From Sulfuricella sp. (GTDB lineage: Bacteria; Pseudomonadota; Gammaproteobacteria; Burkholderiales; Sulfuricellaceae): 64,000 nucleotides of DNA. The notes under the pieces were generated by a model, which saw only the letters and a list, made by a program, of their open reading frames with translations, had not been told where the DNA came from and did no database searches. The position numbers were made by a program, and so were the translations under genes. Where the stretch lies: positions 90,779 to 154,778 of the forward strand of contig JAHFRP010000002.1 in NCBI GenBank assembly GCA_023266195.1. The letters are read 5' to 3'. Below are positions 8,893-17,130 of the stretch, in pieces (positions within the stretch are counted from its first letter, which is position 1; every line of letters starts with the position of its first letter).

Positions 8893-9459
8893 ATCGAACC
8901 CCTACCTATCCAGCCCCAGTCCGCGACGCAGCGCCTGTTTTTCGCGCTGTGGCCCGGCGTCACGGCTGCAGCCGGGCTGGCGCGGGCCGGCAAGCGCTTG
9001 CATGAGGTTTGCGGCGGACGGCGCATGCGCAGGGAGACGATTCACCTGACTCTGGTATTTCTGGGCGAGATCGAGGAGGGGCGGATCGGCGACTTGCTTG
9101 GGCTGGCCAGCGCTATCCAGATTCCGCCGTTCAAGTTCGATCTAGCCCGTTATGGCTGGTGGCCGCATAACCGGATTGTTTGGGTTGCGCCGGGCGAGGT
9201 ACCCGCCGAATTGCCGCTGTTGGTCGATGCGTTGCGGGAAAAGTTGGTTGGCGCCGGATTTCGCTTCGACGCCAAGCCTTTCGTGCCGCATGTCACCTTG
9301 TTGCGCAAGGCAGCGTGCAAAATCAATCCGCTTGCCGCCGCGGCGGTCGGGTGGCGGGTGCGGGATTTCGTCCTGGTCAGGTCGGCGTCGAATGCGGGCG
9401 CCGCGGCTTACGAGGTGATCGGCCGCTGGCCGCTGGCGAGGCCGGCCGCCGCGCGGTAG
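8893..9459 (+). CDS. thpR: RNA 2',3'-cyclic phosphodiesterase ThpR/LigT (start codon unclear)
   Basis: 2H-phosphoesterase with both HxTx motifs: HLTL followed by VFLGEIEEG, and HVTL followed by LRKA. The conserved N-terminal RLFFALWP is encoded from about 8929, yet no ATG, GTG or TTG lies in frame between the preceding in-frame stop (TGA 8833-8835) and this motif. The first common start in frame is TTG 8998, which would delete the conserved first strand. I place the start at ATC 8893 as a placeholder; a rare start, a base error, or decay of the N-terminus are all possible. The last 52 bases overlap the convergent selU gene. Confidence 0.75.
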   Translation: MEPLPIQPQSATQRLFFALWPGVTAAAGLARAGKRLHEVCGGRRMRRETIHLTLVFLGEIEEGRIGDLLGLASAIQIPPFKFDLARYGWWPHNRIVWVAPGEVPAELPLLVDALREKLVGAGFRFDAKPFVPHVTLLRKAACKINPLAAAAVGWRVRDFVLVRSASNAGAAAYEVIGRWPLARPAAAR

Positions 9460-10505
9460 TCGCCGGCCTCGATGCCGGCGAGGCGCAGCACCTGCGCGTC
9501 GCCGATCTGCGCGTAATGCTTCAAGGTGGATTTGTTGTAGGCGGGATCGTAGTGTTTTTCCAGCAACTCGGCGACCAGCTCGTCCCACTCCTGCCGGCTC
9601 GATAATTCCTGCCATTTCCCGATGACGTTCTTGCCGTGCAGTTCGGCGAGGTGGTCGAGTTTTTCATTGAGGGCGGCCGGGTTGTCGAGGAAATGCCGGT
9701 ATTCCTCCTTGAGCAGGGCGATGCGCTGGTCCTGCGCCATTTCGATGCGAATGCATGCGCCGTGCAGCCACATAGCTTCCAGCAAAGCATCGGGCGCACG
9801 GATTTTGCCGATTTTCTTGCTTTCCGCCTCGACAAACACTGGCTGGGCCGGGTCGAATTGTTGCAATGCTTGCCACAGCCTGCTGTCGAACAGCTTTTGC
9901 GACGGCTGTTCCATGTCGGGCAGGTCGCCCAACAGCGAGCCGCGATGGGCGGCCAGGCCTTCCAGGTCCAGCACTTGCGCGCCCGCTTCCTGCAGCGCGG
10001 CGAGCAGCCGGCTCTTGCCTGAGCCGGTCGGACCGCATACCACGCGGTAGCTGAAGCTGCCCGACAGGGCCGGCAGCATGGCAAGGACGCCGCTGCGGTA
10101 AGCCTTGTAGCCGCCCGGCAACTGCTGCGCGCGCCAGCCGATCTGGTTGAGGATGTGGGTCATTGCGCCGCTGCGGCTGCCGCCGCGCCAGCAGTAGACC
10201 AGCGGGCGCCAGTTCTTCGGTTTGCCGATGAAATGCCGTTCCACATGATCGGCGATATTGCGCGCCACCAGCGCCGCACCGATTTTCTTGGCGTCGAAGG
10301 CCGACACCTGTTTGTAAATGGTGCCGACTTGCGCGCGTTGTTCGTTGTCGAGCACCGGGAAATTCGCCGCGCCGGGGAGGTGGTCGTCGGCGAATTCGGC
10401 CGGCGAGCGCACGTCGATGATGTCGTCAAACCGGGTCAACTGTGCTAGGGTTAAACCCTCGGCGGCGATCGTCTGCCGGCCGCGTTCATTGCTCGTGCAA
10501 ATCAT
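9408..10505 (-). CDS. selU: tRNA 2-selenouridine/geranyl-2-thiouridine synthase
   Basis: 365 residues. N-terminal rhodanese domain (~10-140) with the catalytic Cys105 in LVYCWRGGSRSG, then a P-loop domain (GPTGSGKS at 158-165). This is the SelU/MnmH (YbbB) architecture: it replaces sulfur by selenium in the wobble uridine of tRNAs for Lys, Glu and Gln, using selenophosphate and a geranylated intermediate. The selenophosphate supplier selD starts 38 bases away on the other strand, which strongly supports the function. Its 3' end overlaps thpR by 52 bases (convergent). Confidence 0.95.
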   Translation of the reverse strand: MICTSNERGRQTIAAEGLTLAQLTRFDDIIDVRSPAEFADDHLPGAANFPVLDNEQRAQVGTIYKQVSAFDAKKIGAALVARNIADHVERHFIGKPKNWRPLVYCWRGGSRSGAMTHILNQIGWRAQQLPGGYKAYRSGVLAMLPALSGSFSYRVVCGPTGSGKSRLLAALQEAGAQVLDLEGLAAHRGSLLGDLPDMEQPSQKLFDSRLWQALQQFDPAQPVFVEAESKKIGKIRAPDALLEAMWLHGACIRIEMAQDQRIALLKEEYRHFLDNPAALNEKLDHLAELHGKNVIGKWQELSSRQEWDELVAELLEKHYDPAYNKSTLKHYAQIGDAQVLRLAGIEAGDYRAAAGLASGQRPITS

Positions 10506-10543
10506 GGATTTCTGGAAAATTTTTAAGGTCTGAAGATTATAGT

Positions 10544-11581
10544 ATGAATGTCAAGTTAACAGAGTTCTCTCATGGCGGCGGCTGCGGCTGCAAGATTTCC
10601 CCGGCGGTGCTGAGTGAAATCCTTTCCTCGATGCCGGGCCGCACCCACCATCCCGACCTCCTGGTCGGGATCGAATCCAGCGACGATGCCGCGGTTTACC
10701 GCTTGAACGCGGCGCAGGCCATCGTCGCGACCACCGATTTCTTCATGCCGATCGTGGACGACCCGTTCGATTTCGGCCGCATCGCCGCCACCAACGCCAT
10801 TTCGGACATCTACGCCATGGGTGCGCAGCCGATCATGGCGCTGGCCATCGTCGGCATGCCGATCGCCAATCTGCCGGTCGAGGTGATTCGCGAAATCCTC
10901 AAGGGCGGCGAATCGGTCTGCGCGGCGGCCGGCATTCCGGTTGCCGGCGGCCATTCGATCGATTCGGTCGAACCGATTTACGGCCTGGTGGCGATGGGTA
11001 TCGTCCGTCCCGACCGGGTCAAGCGCAACGATCGGGCGCAGGCCGGCGACGTGCTGATTCTCGGCAAGGGGCTGGGCATCGGCATCATGAGCGCGGCGCT
11101 GAAAAAAGGCGAGCTGTCGGAAGATGGCTATCGCCAGATGATCGCCAGCACGACCCAGCTCAATACGCCGGGCTCGGTGCTGGCGAACATGCCCGGGGTG
11201 CATGCGCTGACCGATGTCACCGGCTTCGCCCTGCTCGGCCATCTGCTGGAAATTTGCCATGGTTCCAAACTGGCGGCCGAGGTCGAGTTTGACCTTCTGC
11301 CGCTGTTGCCGGCAGCCGTCGAGCTGGCCAAACAGGGCCATGCGCCCGGCGCGGCGGGGCGCAACTGGGCGAGCTTCGGACACGAGGTGGCGTTGCCCCC
11401 GGCGATGCCGGAGTGGCAGAAAAACCTGCTGTGCGATCCGCAAACCAGCGGCGGCTTGCTGGTGGCCTGTGCGCCGGAAGACGTCGAAAGCGTGCTGGAA
11501 GTGTTCGATCAGCAGGGTTTCGGCCTGGCGAGCGTGATCGGCACGTTGCATGACGGCAAGCCGGGAATATCCATAAAATAA
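10544..11581 (+). CDS. selD: selenide, water dikinase (selenophosphate synthase)
   Basis: 345 residues, full length. The N-terminus HGGGCGCKIS holds the active-site Cys14 and Lys17, equivalent to Cys17/Lys20 of E. coli SelD; here it is Cys, not selenocysteine. It makes selenophosphate from selenide and ATP. ATG 10544 is chosen because homology starts there; the open frame further upstream overlaps the selU promoter region. Divergent from selU. No selA, selB or selenoprotein is visible, so selenium in this locus is explained by tRNA modification alone. Confidence 0.96.
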   Translation: MNVKLTEFSHGGGCGCKISPAVLSEILSSMPGRTHHPDLLVGIESSDDAAVYRLNAAQAIVATTDFFMPIVDDPFDFGRIAATNAISDIYAMGAQPIMALAIVGMPIANLPVEVIREILKGGESVCAAAGIPVAGGHSIDSVEPIYGLVAMGIVRPDRVKRNDRAQAGDVLILGKGLGIGIMSAALKKGELSEDGYRQMIASTTQLNTPGSVLANMPGVHALTDVTGFALLGHLLEICHGSKLAAEVEFDLLPLLPAAVELAKQGHAPGAAGRNWASFGHEVALPPAMPEWQKNLLCDPQTSGGLLVACAPEDVESVLEVFDQQGFGLASVIGTLHDGKPGISIK

Positions 11582-11618
11582 TCATGTGGTTGTTTGGAGA
11601 TAAGTGGGCGGAGATGCC

Positions 11619-12302
11619 ATGAAACTGCTGATTGTTGAGGATGACGTCGCCGCGGCGCGTTCTCTCAAGGAAGGATTGGAGCAGGCAGGCCATGACGTGG
11701 ATCTGGCCCACGACGGCGAGCAGGGCTACACCCTGGCGCGGCAGGGGAACCATGACTTGTGGATCATCGATGTCATGATGCCGGGCCGCGATGGCCTGTC
11801 GGCGCTGAAAGCGCTGCGCGACGAGGGACGGCGCACCCCCGCCCTGATCGTGAGCGCGCTTGGCGAGGTGGACGAGCGGGTGGAAGGCTTGCGCGCCGGC
11901 GGCGACGATTACGTCGTCAAGCCCTACGCTTTCGCCGAATTGCTGGCGCGGGTCGAAGCGCTGTTGCGGCGGGCGCACCACTTCGGCGGCGGCCCGGAGA
12001 CCTCGCTCGAAGTCGCCGACCTGAAAATCGATTTGCTCAGCCGCAGCGTTGTCCGCGCCGGCCAGGCCATCGACCTCCAGCCGCGCGAATTTCGCCTGCT
12101 GGAATACCTGATGCGCAACGCCGGGCAGGTGGTGACGCGCACCATGCTGCTGGAAAACGTCTGGGAATACTTCTTCGATCCGCAGACCAACGTGGTGGAT
12201 GTCCATATCAGCCGCCTGCGCCAGAAAATCGACAAATCCTTCGCCACGCCCCTGCTGCATACCGTGCGCGGAGAGGGCTATATATTGCGTGCGGAGCTTT
12301 AG
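11619..12302 (+). CDS. OmpR/PhoB-family response regulator
   Basis: 227 residues. Receiver domain with the acidic pair in VEDD, phospho-acceptor Asp51 in LWIIDVMMPG, and the conserved Lys in DDYVVKPYAF. The C-terminal winged helix is of the OmpR type (PREFRLLEYL, VDVHISRLRQKI, TVRGEGYIL). ATG 11619 follows a GGGCGGAG ribosome site; an upstream GTG at 11604 is less likely. The histidine kinase starts 7 bases after the stop, so the two form a two-component operon. Target genes are unknown. Confidence 0.93.
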   Translation: MKLLIVEDDVAAARSLKEGLEQAGHDVDLAHDGEQGYTLARQGNHDLWIIDVMMPGRDGLSALKALRDEGRRTPALIVSALGEVDERVEGLRAGGDDYVVKPYAFAELLARVEALLRRAHHFGGGPETSLEVADLKIDLLSRSVVRAGQAIDLQPREFRLLEYLMRNAGQVVTRTMLLENVWEYFFDPQTNVVDVHISRLRQKIDKSFATPLLHTVRGEGYILRAEL

Positions 12303-12309
12303 CGCTTAT

Positions 12310-13134
12310 ATGTCTGGCATGTGGTTGTTTGTGATTATTTTGCTGCTTGGCCTGGCTGTGGCCGGGGTCGGATTCTGGGTGGCGCGGCGTCGCGAGCAGA
12401 AGGTGGCGTTGCTGCGCGAGCGGCTGGTTACGGTGACCCAGTGCGCCCGCCAAACCGGCGACAATATCGCCCACGATTTGCGGACGCCGTTGACCCGTTT
12501 GCGTGCCGATGTCGAGGCGGCATTGCGGCATGACGACGGCGCAGCGCACCGTGCCACCCTGGAGCGCACGCTCGGTGAAGTCGAGGGTATGCAGAATATC
12601 ATCAACGCCTTGCTCACGCTTGGCCAGGCCGAGGCGGGCGGCATCAGGGTGAAGAAAAAGCCGGTGGATCTCGCCGCACTGCTGGAAGAAATGCTCGAAT
12701 TGTATCTGCCCTCTGCCGAGGAGCGGCAACTGGAGCTGCAGGGGCGGATCGCTCCGCAGATGGTGATTGAAGCCGACCGGCAGCTCCTGGCGCGAATCAT
12801 CAGCAACCTGCTGGACAACGCGCTCAAGTACGTGCCGGCGGGCGGCCTGATCATGCTGACCGCCGCGGTCGAGGGCAGCGAAGTCGAAATCGTGGTCGAG
12901 GACAGCGGCCCCGGCATCCCGCCGGAAATGCGCGAAAAAATATTTGAACGCTTCAGCCGGCTCGATCCCAGCCGGACTATCGCCGGTGGCGCGGGGCTGG
13001 GCCTGTCGCTGGTCAGGGCGTTTGCCCGGTTGCTGCAGGGCGACGCGAGGGTGGGTCAAAGCAGCTTGGGCGGGGCGGCGTTTAGCGTGACTTTACCAAC
13101 ATCGGCTGCAGACGTTTCCACACCATTTCCATGA
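12310..13134 (+). CDS. sensor histidine kinase lacking a periplasmic sensor domain
   Basis: 274 residues, much shorter than usual OmpR-type partners (430-480). One membrane helix (residues ~4-24), a short linker, then the dimerisation/phosphoacceptor domain with His55 in NIAHDLRTPL. The HATPase domain shows an N box (NLLDNALKYV), G1 (DSGPGIP), F (FERFSR) and G2 (GAGLGLSLV). No second membrane helix, HAMP or periplasmic loop is present, so signal must come through the membrane segment, the lipid environment, or a partner. The start ATG 12310 is 7 bases past the response regulator. The last 53 bases overlap the 3' end of tesA. Confidence 0.9.
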   Translation: MSGMWLFVIILLLGLAVAGVGFWVARRREQKVALLRERLVTVTQCARQTGDNIAHDLRTPLTRLRADVEAALRHDDGAAHRATLERTLGEVEGMQNIINALLTLGQAEAGGIRVKKKPVDLAALLEEMLELYLPSAEERQLELQGRIAPQMVIEADRQLLARIISNLLDNALKYVPAGGLIMLTAAVEGSEVEIVVEDSGPGIPPEMREKIFERFSRLDPSRTIAGGAGLGLSLVRAFARLLQGDARVGQSSLGGAAFSVTLPTSAADVSTPFP

Positions 13135-13705
13135 TGGGCGGCTGCGCGGCCGCGGTCGGATGCAGACCGTCCGCCTGGAACAATTCGGGCCGGTCGGCAA
13201 AACCCTCCAGCAGGAACGGCAGCAGCGGGGTTTCATAGCGCTTTGCGGCTTGCCGGTAGATGTCCTGGAACCCCGCGGCGTAGGCCGCGCCGTAATTGGG
13301 CGGCAAGCGCATGCCGATCAGCAGCACGCGGGCATCGTGCTTGCGGCAGGCCGCGATGATGGCGTCGAGATTGGCGCGGGCGGCTTCGAGCGGCAGCCCG
13401 CGCAAGCCGTCGTTGGCGCCCAGTTCCAGGATCACGATGGCAGGCCGGACTTCGGCGAGTTCCCGTTCGATCCGGTAGCGCCCGCCACTGGTGGTTTCGC
13501 CGCTGATGCTGGCGTTGATCACCCGGTAGCCAGGCCATTGTTGCCGCAGCCGCTGGTCGAGCAGGGCGACCCAGCCGCTCTCCTTGGGAATGCCGTAGGC
13601 CGCCGACAGGCTGTCGCCGAACACCAGTATCGCCTGTGCCGCGTCTGCGGCGAGCGCCCAGAACACCAAACAAACGACTAGCAGCAGGCGGTTTATCATG
13701 GACAT
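13082..13705 (-). CDS. tesA: periplasmic acyl-CoA thioesterase/arylesterase TesA (SGNH hydrolase)
   Basis: 207 residues with a cleavable signal peptide (hydrophobic ~7-20, ending ADAAQA). SGNH motifs: block I FGDSLSAAYG with the nucleophile Ser32, the Gly in SISGETT, block III GANDG, and block V DGLHPT. This matches TesA, a multifunctional thioesterase I/protease I/lysophospholipase L1. ATG 13705 has a GGGGAG ribosome site 5 bases upstream; ATG 13699 is the alternative. The start region overlaps the divergent ybbA start by 8 bases, the same tesA/ybbA/ybbP arrangement as in E. coli. Confidence 0.93.
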   Translation of the reverse strand: MSMINRLLLVVCLVFWALAADAAQAILVFGDSLSAAYGIPKESGWVALLDQRLRQQWPGYRVINASISGETTSGGRYRIERELAEVRPAIVILELGANDGLRGLPLEAARANLDAIIAACRKHDARVLLIGMRLPPNYGAAYAAGFQDIYRQAAKRYETPLLPFLLEGFADRPELFQADGLHPTAAAQPPIMEMVWKRLQPMLVKSR

Positions 13706-14393
13706 GTCTTCTCCCCATCCCATTGTGCAGGCGGTCGCCCTTACCAAGCAAGTGACGAGCGAGGGCGCACCGTTGACGATCCTCGACCGGCTGGATTTGT
13801 CAGTATATCCGGGCGAATCGGTTGCGGTGCTGGGCGCTTCCGGATCGGGGAAATCGACCTTGCTCGGCTTGCTCGCCGGCCTGGACGAACCCTCCGGCGG
13901 CAAGGTCCTCCTCGACGGCACCGATTTGTTCGCACTCGACGAGGACGGCAGGGCGGCGCTGCGCGGGCGACTGGTCGGCTTCGTGTTCCAGGCGTTTCAG
14001 CTCTTGCCGGCGCTGACCGCGCTGGAAAACGTGATGCTGCCGCTGGAACTGGCCGGGGCTGTCAGTGCCCGCGCCGAAGCGGTCGCCGTGCTGGAGCGGG
14101 TCGGGCTGGCGCAGCGCCATTCCCATTACCCGCGCGAGCTGTCGGGCGGCGAACAGCAGCGCGTGGCCATCGCCCGCGCCTTTGTGGTCAATCCCCGCCT
14201 GCTGCTGGCCGACGAGCCGACCGGCAATCTCGACAGCGCCACCGGCGAGCGCGTCATCGACTTGCTGTTCGGCTTGAACGAGGAACACGGCACCACGCTG
14301 ATCCTGGTGACCCACGACGAGCAGCTGGCGCGGCGCTGCCGGCGGCGCTTGCGCCTCGAGAGCGGGGCGCTTGGCGATGCGGCCAACGAATGA
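13698..14393 (+). CDS. ybbA: ABC transporter ATP-binding protein YbbA
   Basis: 231 residues, LolD-like ATPase. Walker A GASGSGKST at 46-54, Q-loop in GFVFQAFQLL, signature LSGGEQQRVAIARA, Walker B LLLADEPTGNLDS, and the switch His in LVTHDEQLA. It would power the FtsX-type permease encoded downstream at 14612. The divergent tesA gene is the usual neighbour. Substrate is unknown; the pair belongs to the lipoprotein/lipid-release-like MacB/LolCDE superfamily. Confidence 0.93.
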   Translation: MDMSSPHPIVQAVALTKQVTSEGAPLTILDRLDLSVYPGESVAVLGASGSGKSTLLGLLAGLDEPSGGKVLLDGTDLFALDEDGRAALRGRLVGFVFQAFQLLPALTALENVMLPLELAGAVSARAEAVAVLERVGLAQRHSHYPRELSGGEQQRVAIARAFVVNPRLLLADEPTGNLDSATGERVIDLLFGLNEEHGTTLILVTHDEQLARRCRRRLRLESGALGDAANE

Positions 14394-14407
14394 ATTCATA
14401 TCTGCCG

Positions 14408-14585
14408 GTTTTTCTTTGTCAGATTGAATTCGCATCGGATTCTCATAGTGCCTTCCCCCTTTGAAAAAGGGGGATTGAGGAGGATTTAAACATGCCGTCA
14501 GGTCGTGGCGCCGCTTTAAATCCCCCCTAACCCCCCTTTTTCAAAGGGGGGAACATTACGTCAGCCGAGTCTGACAAAGTAGAAC
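14408..14585. repeat. nested inverted-repeat element between ybbA and ybbP
   Basis: Two layers of inverted repeats. Outer arms at 14408-14423 and 14570-14585 match 14 of 16 bases around a perfect CTTTGTCAGA core. Inner arms at ~14454-14490 and 14515-14549 share CCCCCTTTGAAAAAGGGGG and GATTTAAA. The inner arm itself is a small palindrome. No coding frame lies inside. The layout is that of a miniature inverted-repeat element inserted between two genes of one operon; it could also form a strong RNA hairpin reducing ybbP expression. Confidence 0.75.
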
Positions 14586-14611
14586 AAGCCGATGACCGGA
14601 GAACGATTGGA

Positions 14612-17098
14612 ATGAGCCGCTTCGCCCTTTCCCTGCGCATGCTGCGCCGCGAGTGGCGCGCCGGGGAACTGCGCGTGCTGGCGGTTGCGCTGGCGATCGC
14701 GGTGGCCAGCGTCACCTCGGTCGGGTTTTTTACCGACCGCGTCGGGCGGGCGCTGTCGCAGCAGGCCAATATCCTGCTGGGCGCGGATCTGGCGGTTATT
14801 TCGGATCATCCGCCGGATGCGGCCATCGAGCAGGAGGCGCGGCGGCGCGGCCTGCAAACCGCCCATACCCTGAGCTTCCCGAGCATGGTGGCGCGCGGCG
14901 GCCATGCCCAGCTGGCCGAGATCAAGGCGGTGAGCCCCAATTATCCGCTGCGCGGGCAGCTGCGCAGCGCGCAACGACCTTTCGCGCCCGACCATGCGGG
15001 TGGCGGCATCCCCCAGCCCGGTGCGGTCTGGCTGGACGAGCGCCTGTTCGCTCAGCTCGAAGTCCAGCCGGGTATGCACCTCCAAGTCGGCAAAAGCAGT
15101 CTGGCGGCGGCTGCGGTGTTGACGCAGGAACCCGACCGCGCCAGCGTGGTGCTCAACATCGCACCGCGCCTGATGATGAATCTGGCGGACATCCCGGCGA
15201 CGGCGCTGATCCAGGCGGGCAGCCGTGCCAGCTACCGGCTGCTGGTGGCGGGCGAGCCGCGGGCGGTGGAAGCGTATCGCTCCTGGGCCGCTGTCCGCCT
15301 GAAGCGCGGCGAGCGGCTGGAAGGCGTATCGGATGCGCGGCCGGAAATTCGCGCCGCCCTGACCCGCGCCGGACACTTTCTCGGCCTGGCGGCCCTCACC
15401 AGCGTGGTATTGGCGGCGGTCGCGGTGGTGATGGCCGCGCGCCGCTTCATGGCCCGCCATCTCGATAGCTGCGCGGTGATGCGCTGTCTGGGGGCGCGAC
15501 AGTCGCAAATTTTTCGTCTATACCTGATCCAGTTTCTGCTCCTTGGCGTGGCGGCGAGCGTGGCCGGCTGCGTGCTGGGTTATGTGGGCCAGATGGTGCT
15601 GGCGGCGCGCCTCGGCAGCCTGATCGCCGCACCGTTGCCGCAGCCGTCGCCGCTGCCCGCCGTTCTTGGTGTTTTGACCGGCATGGCGACGCTGCTGGGG
15701 TTTTCCCTGCCGTTTTTGCATCGCTTGAAGCAGGTGCCGGCGCTGCGCGTGCTGCGCCGCGAACTCGGCCCGGTCGGGCGCGTCGGCTTGGCCGGCTTCG
15801 CCCTGGGGCTGGCCGCGGTTGCCGGGCTGGTGCTGTGGCAGGCGGGCGACGCCAAGCTGGGCGGCTACGTGCTGGGTGGATTGGGCGCCGCCGTTCTGCT
15901 GGCGGCGCTGTTGGCGTTGCTGCTGATTCGCATCTTGTCGGGATTGCGCCGCCAGGCTTCTTCCGCGTGGCGCTACGGCCTGGCGAACATCGTGCGCCGG
16001 GCGGGCGGCAGCGTGGCGCAGGTGACGGCATTCAGCCTGGGCATGCTGGTCCTGCTGTTGCTGACGGTGGTGCGCGGCGACCTGATGCAAAGCTGGCGAT
16101 CCACCTTGCCGCCGGAGGCGCCCAACCGTTTCGTCATCAACATCCTGCCCGACCAGCTCCAGCCGCTGCGGGATTTTTTCCGCGCGCGTGGGCTCGCCGC
16201 GCCGGCGCTCTACCCGATGGTGCGCGGCCGCCTGTTGGCGATCGACGGCCGGCCGGTGGCGCCGGAGAACTATGCGGACGAGCGCGCGCAGCGGCTGGTG
16301 GAGCGGGAATTCAATCTGTCCTGGGCAAAGCGGCTGTCCGGCGACAACCAGGTCGTCGCCGGAACATGGTGGGCCGGGCAGGCGGGCGCGCAGCTGTCGG
16401 TGGAAGAGGGCATCGCCAAAACGCTGGGGATCAAGCTGGGGGACAGGCTGAGCTACGACGTCGGCGGCACCGTTTTCAGCGCGCCGGTGACCAGCCTGCG
16501 CAAGGTGGACTGGGATTCGTTTCGCGTCAATTTTTTTGTGATCGCTTCGCCCGGCCTGCTGGAAAACTTTCCCGCCAGCTACATCACCAGTTTTCATCTT
16601 CCGGCCGGAGCGGCCGCACTGCTGGACGAAATGGTCAAGGCGTTCCCCAACCTGACCGTGATCGACGTGGCGGCCGTGATGGACCAGGTGCGCGCCATCA
16701 TGGACCGGGTCGCCGGCACGGTCCAGTTCGTTTTCCTGTTTGCCTGGCTGATGGGCTTCACCGTGCTGTTTGCCGCCATCGCCGCCACGCACGACGAGCG
16801 GGTGTACGAGGCGGCGATCCTGCGCACCTTGGGCGCGAGCCGGCGACAATTGCTGGCGGGCTTGTTCGCCGAATTCGCCGGGATCGGTGCGCTGTCCGGG
16901 CTGGTTGCAGCGCTGGGGGCGGGCGGAACCGGGTACTTCCTGAGCACGAAATTCCTGCATCTGCCCTATGCGTTCGACTATGGCTTGCTGCCGACCGGTA
17001 TCCTGGCCGGCGCAGCGGCGGTGGGCCTGGCGGGCGTGGCCGGCTGCTATGGCGTGCTGCGGCGCCCGCCTTTGCAGACGATCCGCAATAACGGCTAA
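14612..17098 (+). CDS. ybbP: ABC transporter permease YbbP (FtsX family)
   Basis: 828-residue inner-membrane permease. Starts [20 protein letters not shown] and has the typical duplicated FtsX layout: one N-terminal segment (~20-40), a large periplasmic domain, a group of membrane segments (~260-430), a second periplasmic domain, and C-terminal segments (~700-820). The FtsX C-terminal signature [18 protein letters not shown] is clear. Works with the YbbA ATPase 218 bases upstream, from which it is separated by a repeat element. Length agrees with E. coli YbbP (about 800). Substrate unknown. Confidence 0.92.
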   Translation: MSRFALSLRMLRREWRAGELRVLAVALAIAVASVTSVGFFTDRVGRALSQQANILLGADLAVISDHPPDAAIEQEARRRGLQTAHTLSFPSMVARGGHAQLAEIKAVSPNYPLRGQLRSAQRPFAPDHAGGGIPQPGAVWLDERLFAQLEVQPGMHLQVGKSSLAAAAVLTQEPDRASVVLNIAPRLMMNLADIPATALIQAGSRASYRLLVAGEPRAVEAYRSWAAVRLKRGERLEGVSDARPEIRAALTRAGHFLGLAALTSVVLAAVAVVMAARRFMARHLDSCAVMRCLGARQSQIFRLYLIQFLLLGVAASVAGCVLGYVGQMVLAARLGSLIAAPLPQPSPLPAVLGVLTGMATLLGFSLPFLHRLKQVPALRVLRRELGPVGRVGLAGFALGLAAVAGLVLWQAGDAKLGGYVLGGLGAAVLLAALLALLLIRILSGLRRQASSAWRYGLANIVRRAGGSVAQVTAFSLGMLVLLLLTVVRGDLMQSWRSTLPPEAPNRFVINILPDQLQPLRDFFRARGLAAPALYPMVRGRLLAIDGRPVAPENYADERAQRLVEREFNLSWAKRLSGDNQVVAGTWWAGQAGAQLSVEEGIAKTLGIKLGDRLSYDVGGTVFSAPVTSLRKVDWDSFRVNFFVIASPGLLENFPASYITSFHLPAGAAALLDEMVKAFPNLTVIDVAAVMDQVRAIMDRVAGTVQFVFLFAWLMGFTVLFAAIAATHDERVYEAAILRTLGASRRQLLAGLFAEFAGIGALSGLVAALGAGGTGYFLSTKFLHLPYAFDYGLLPTGILAGAAAVGLAGVAGCYGVLRRPPLQTIRNNG

Positions 17099-17130
17099 AA
17101 TCCCCGTTTTATCCACTCGCAGGAAATACC

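Noticed and set aside
8745..9026. N-terminal extension of bcp up to 9026
   Set aside because: The extra residues overlap thpR and lack homology; peroxiredoxin homology starts at 8744.
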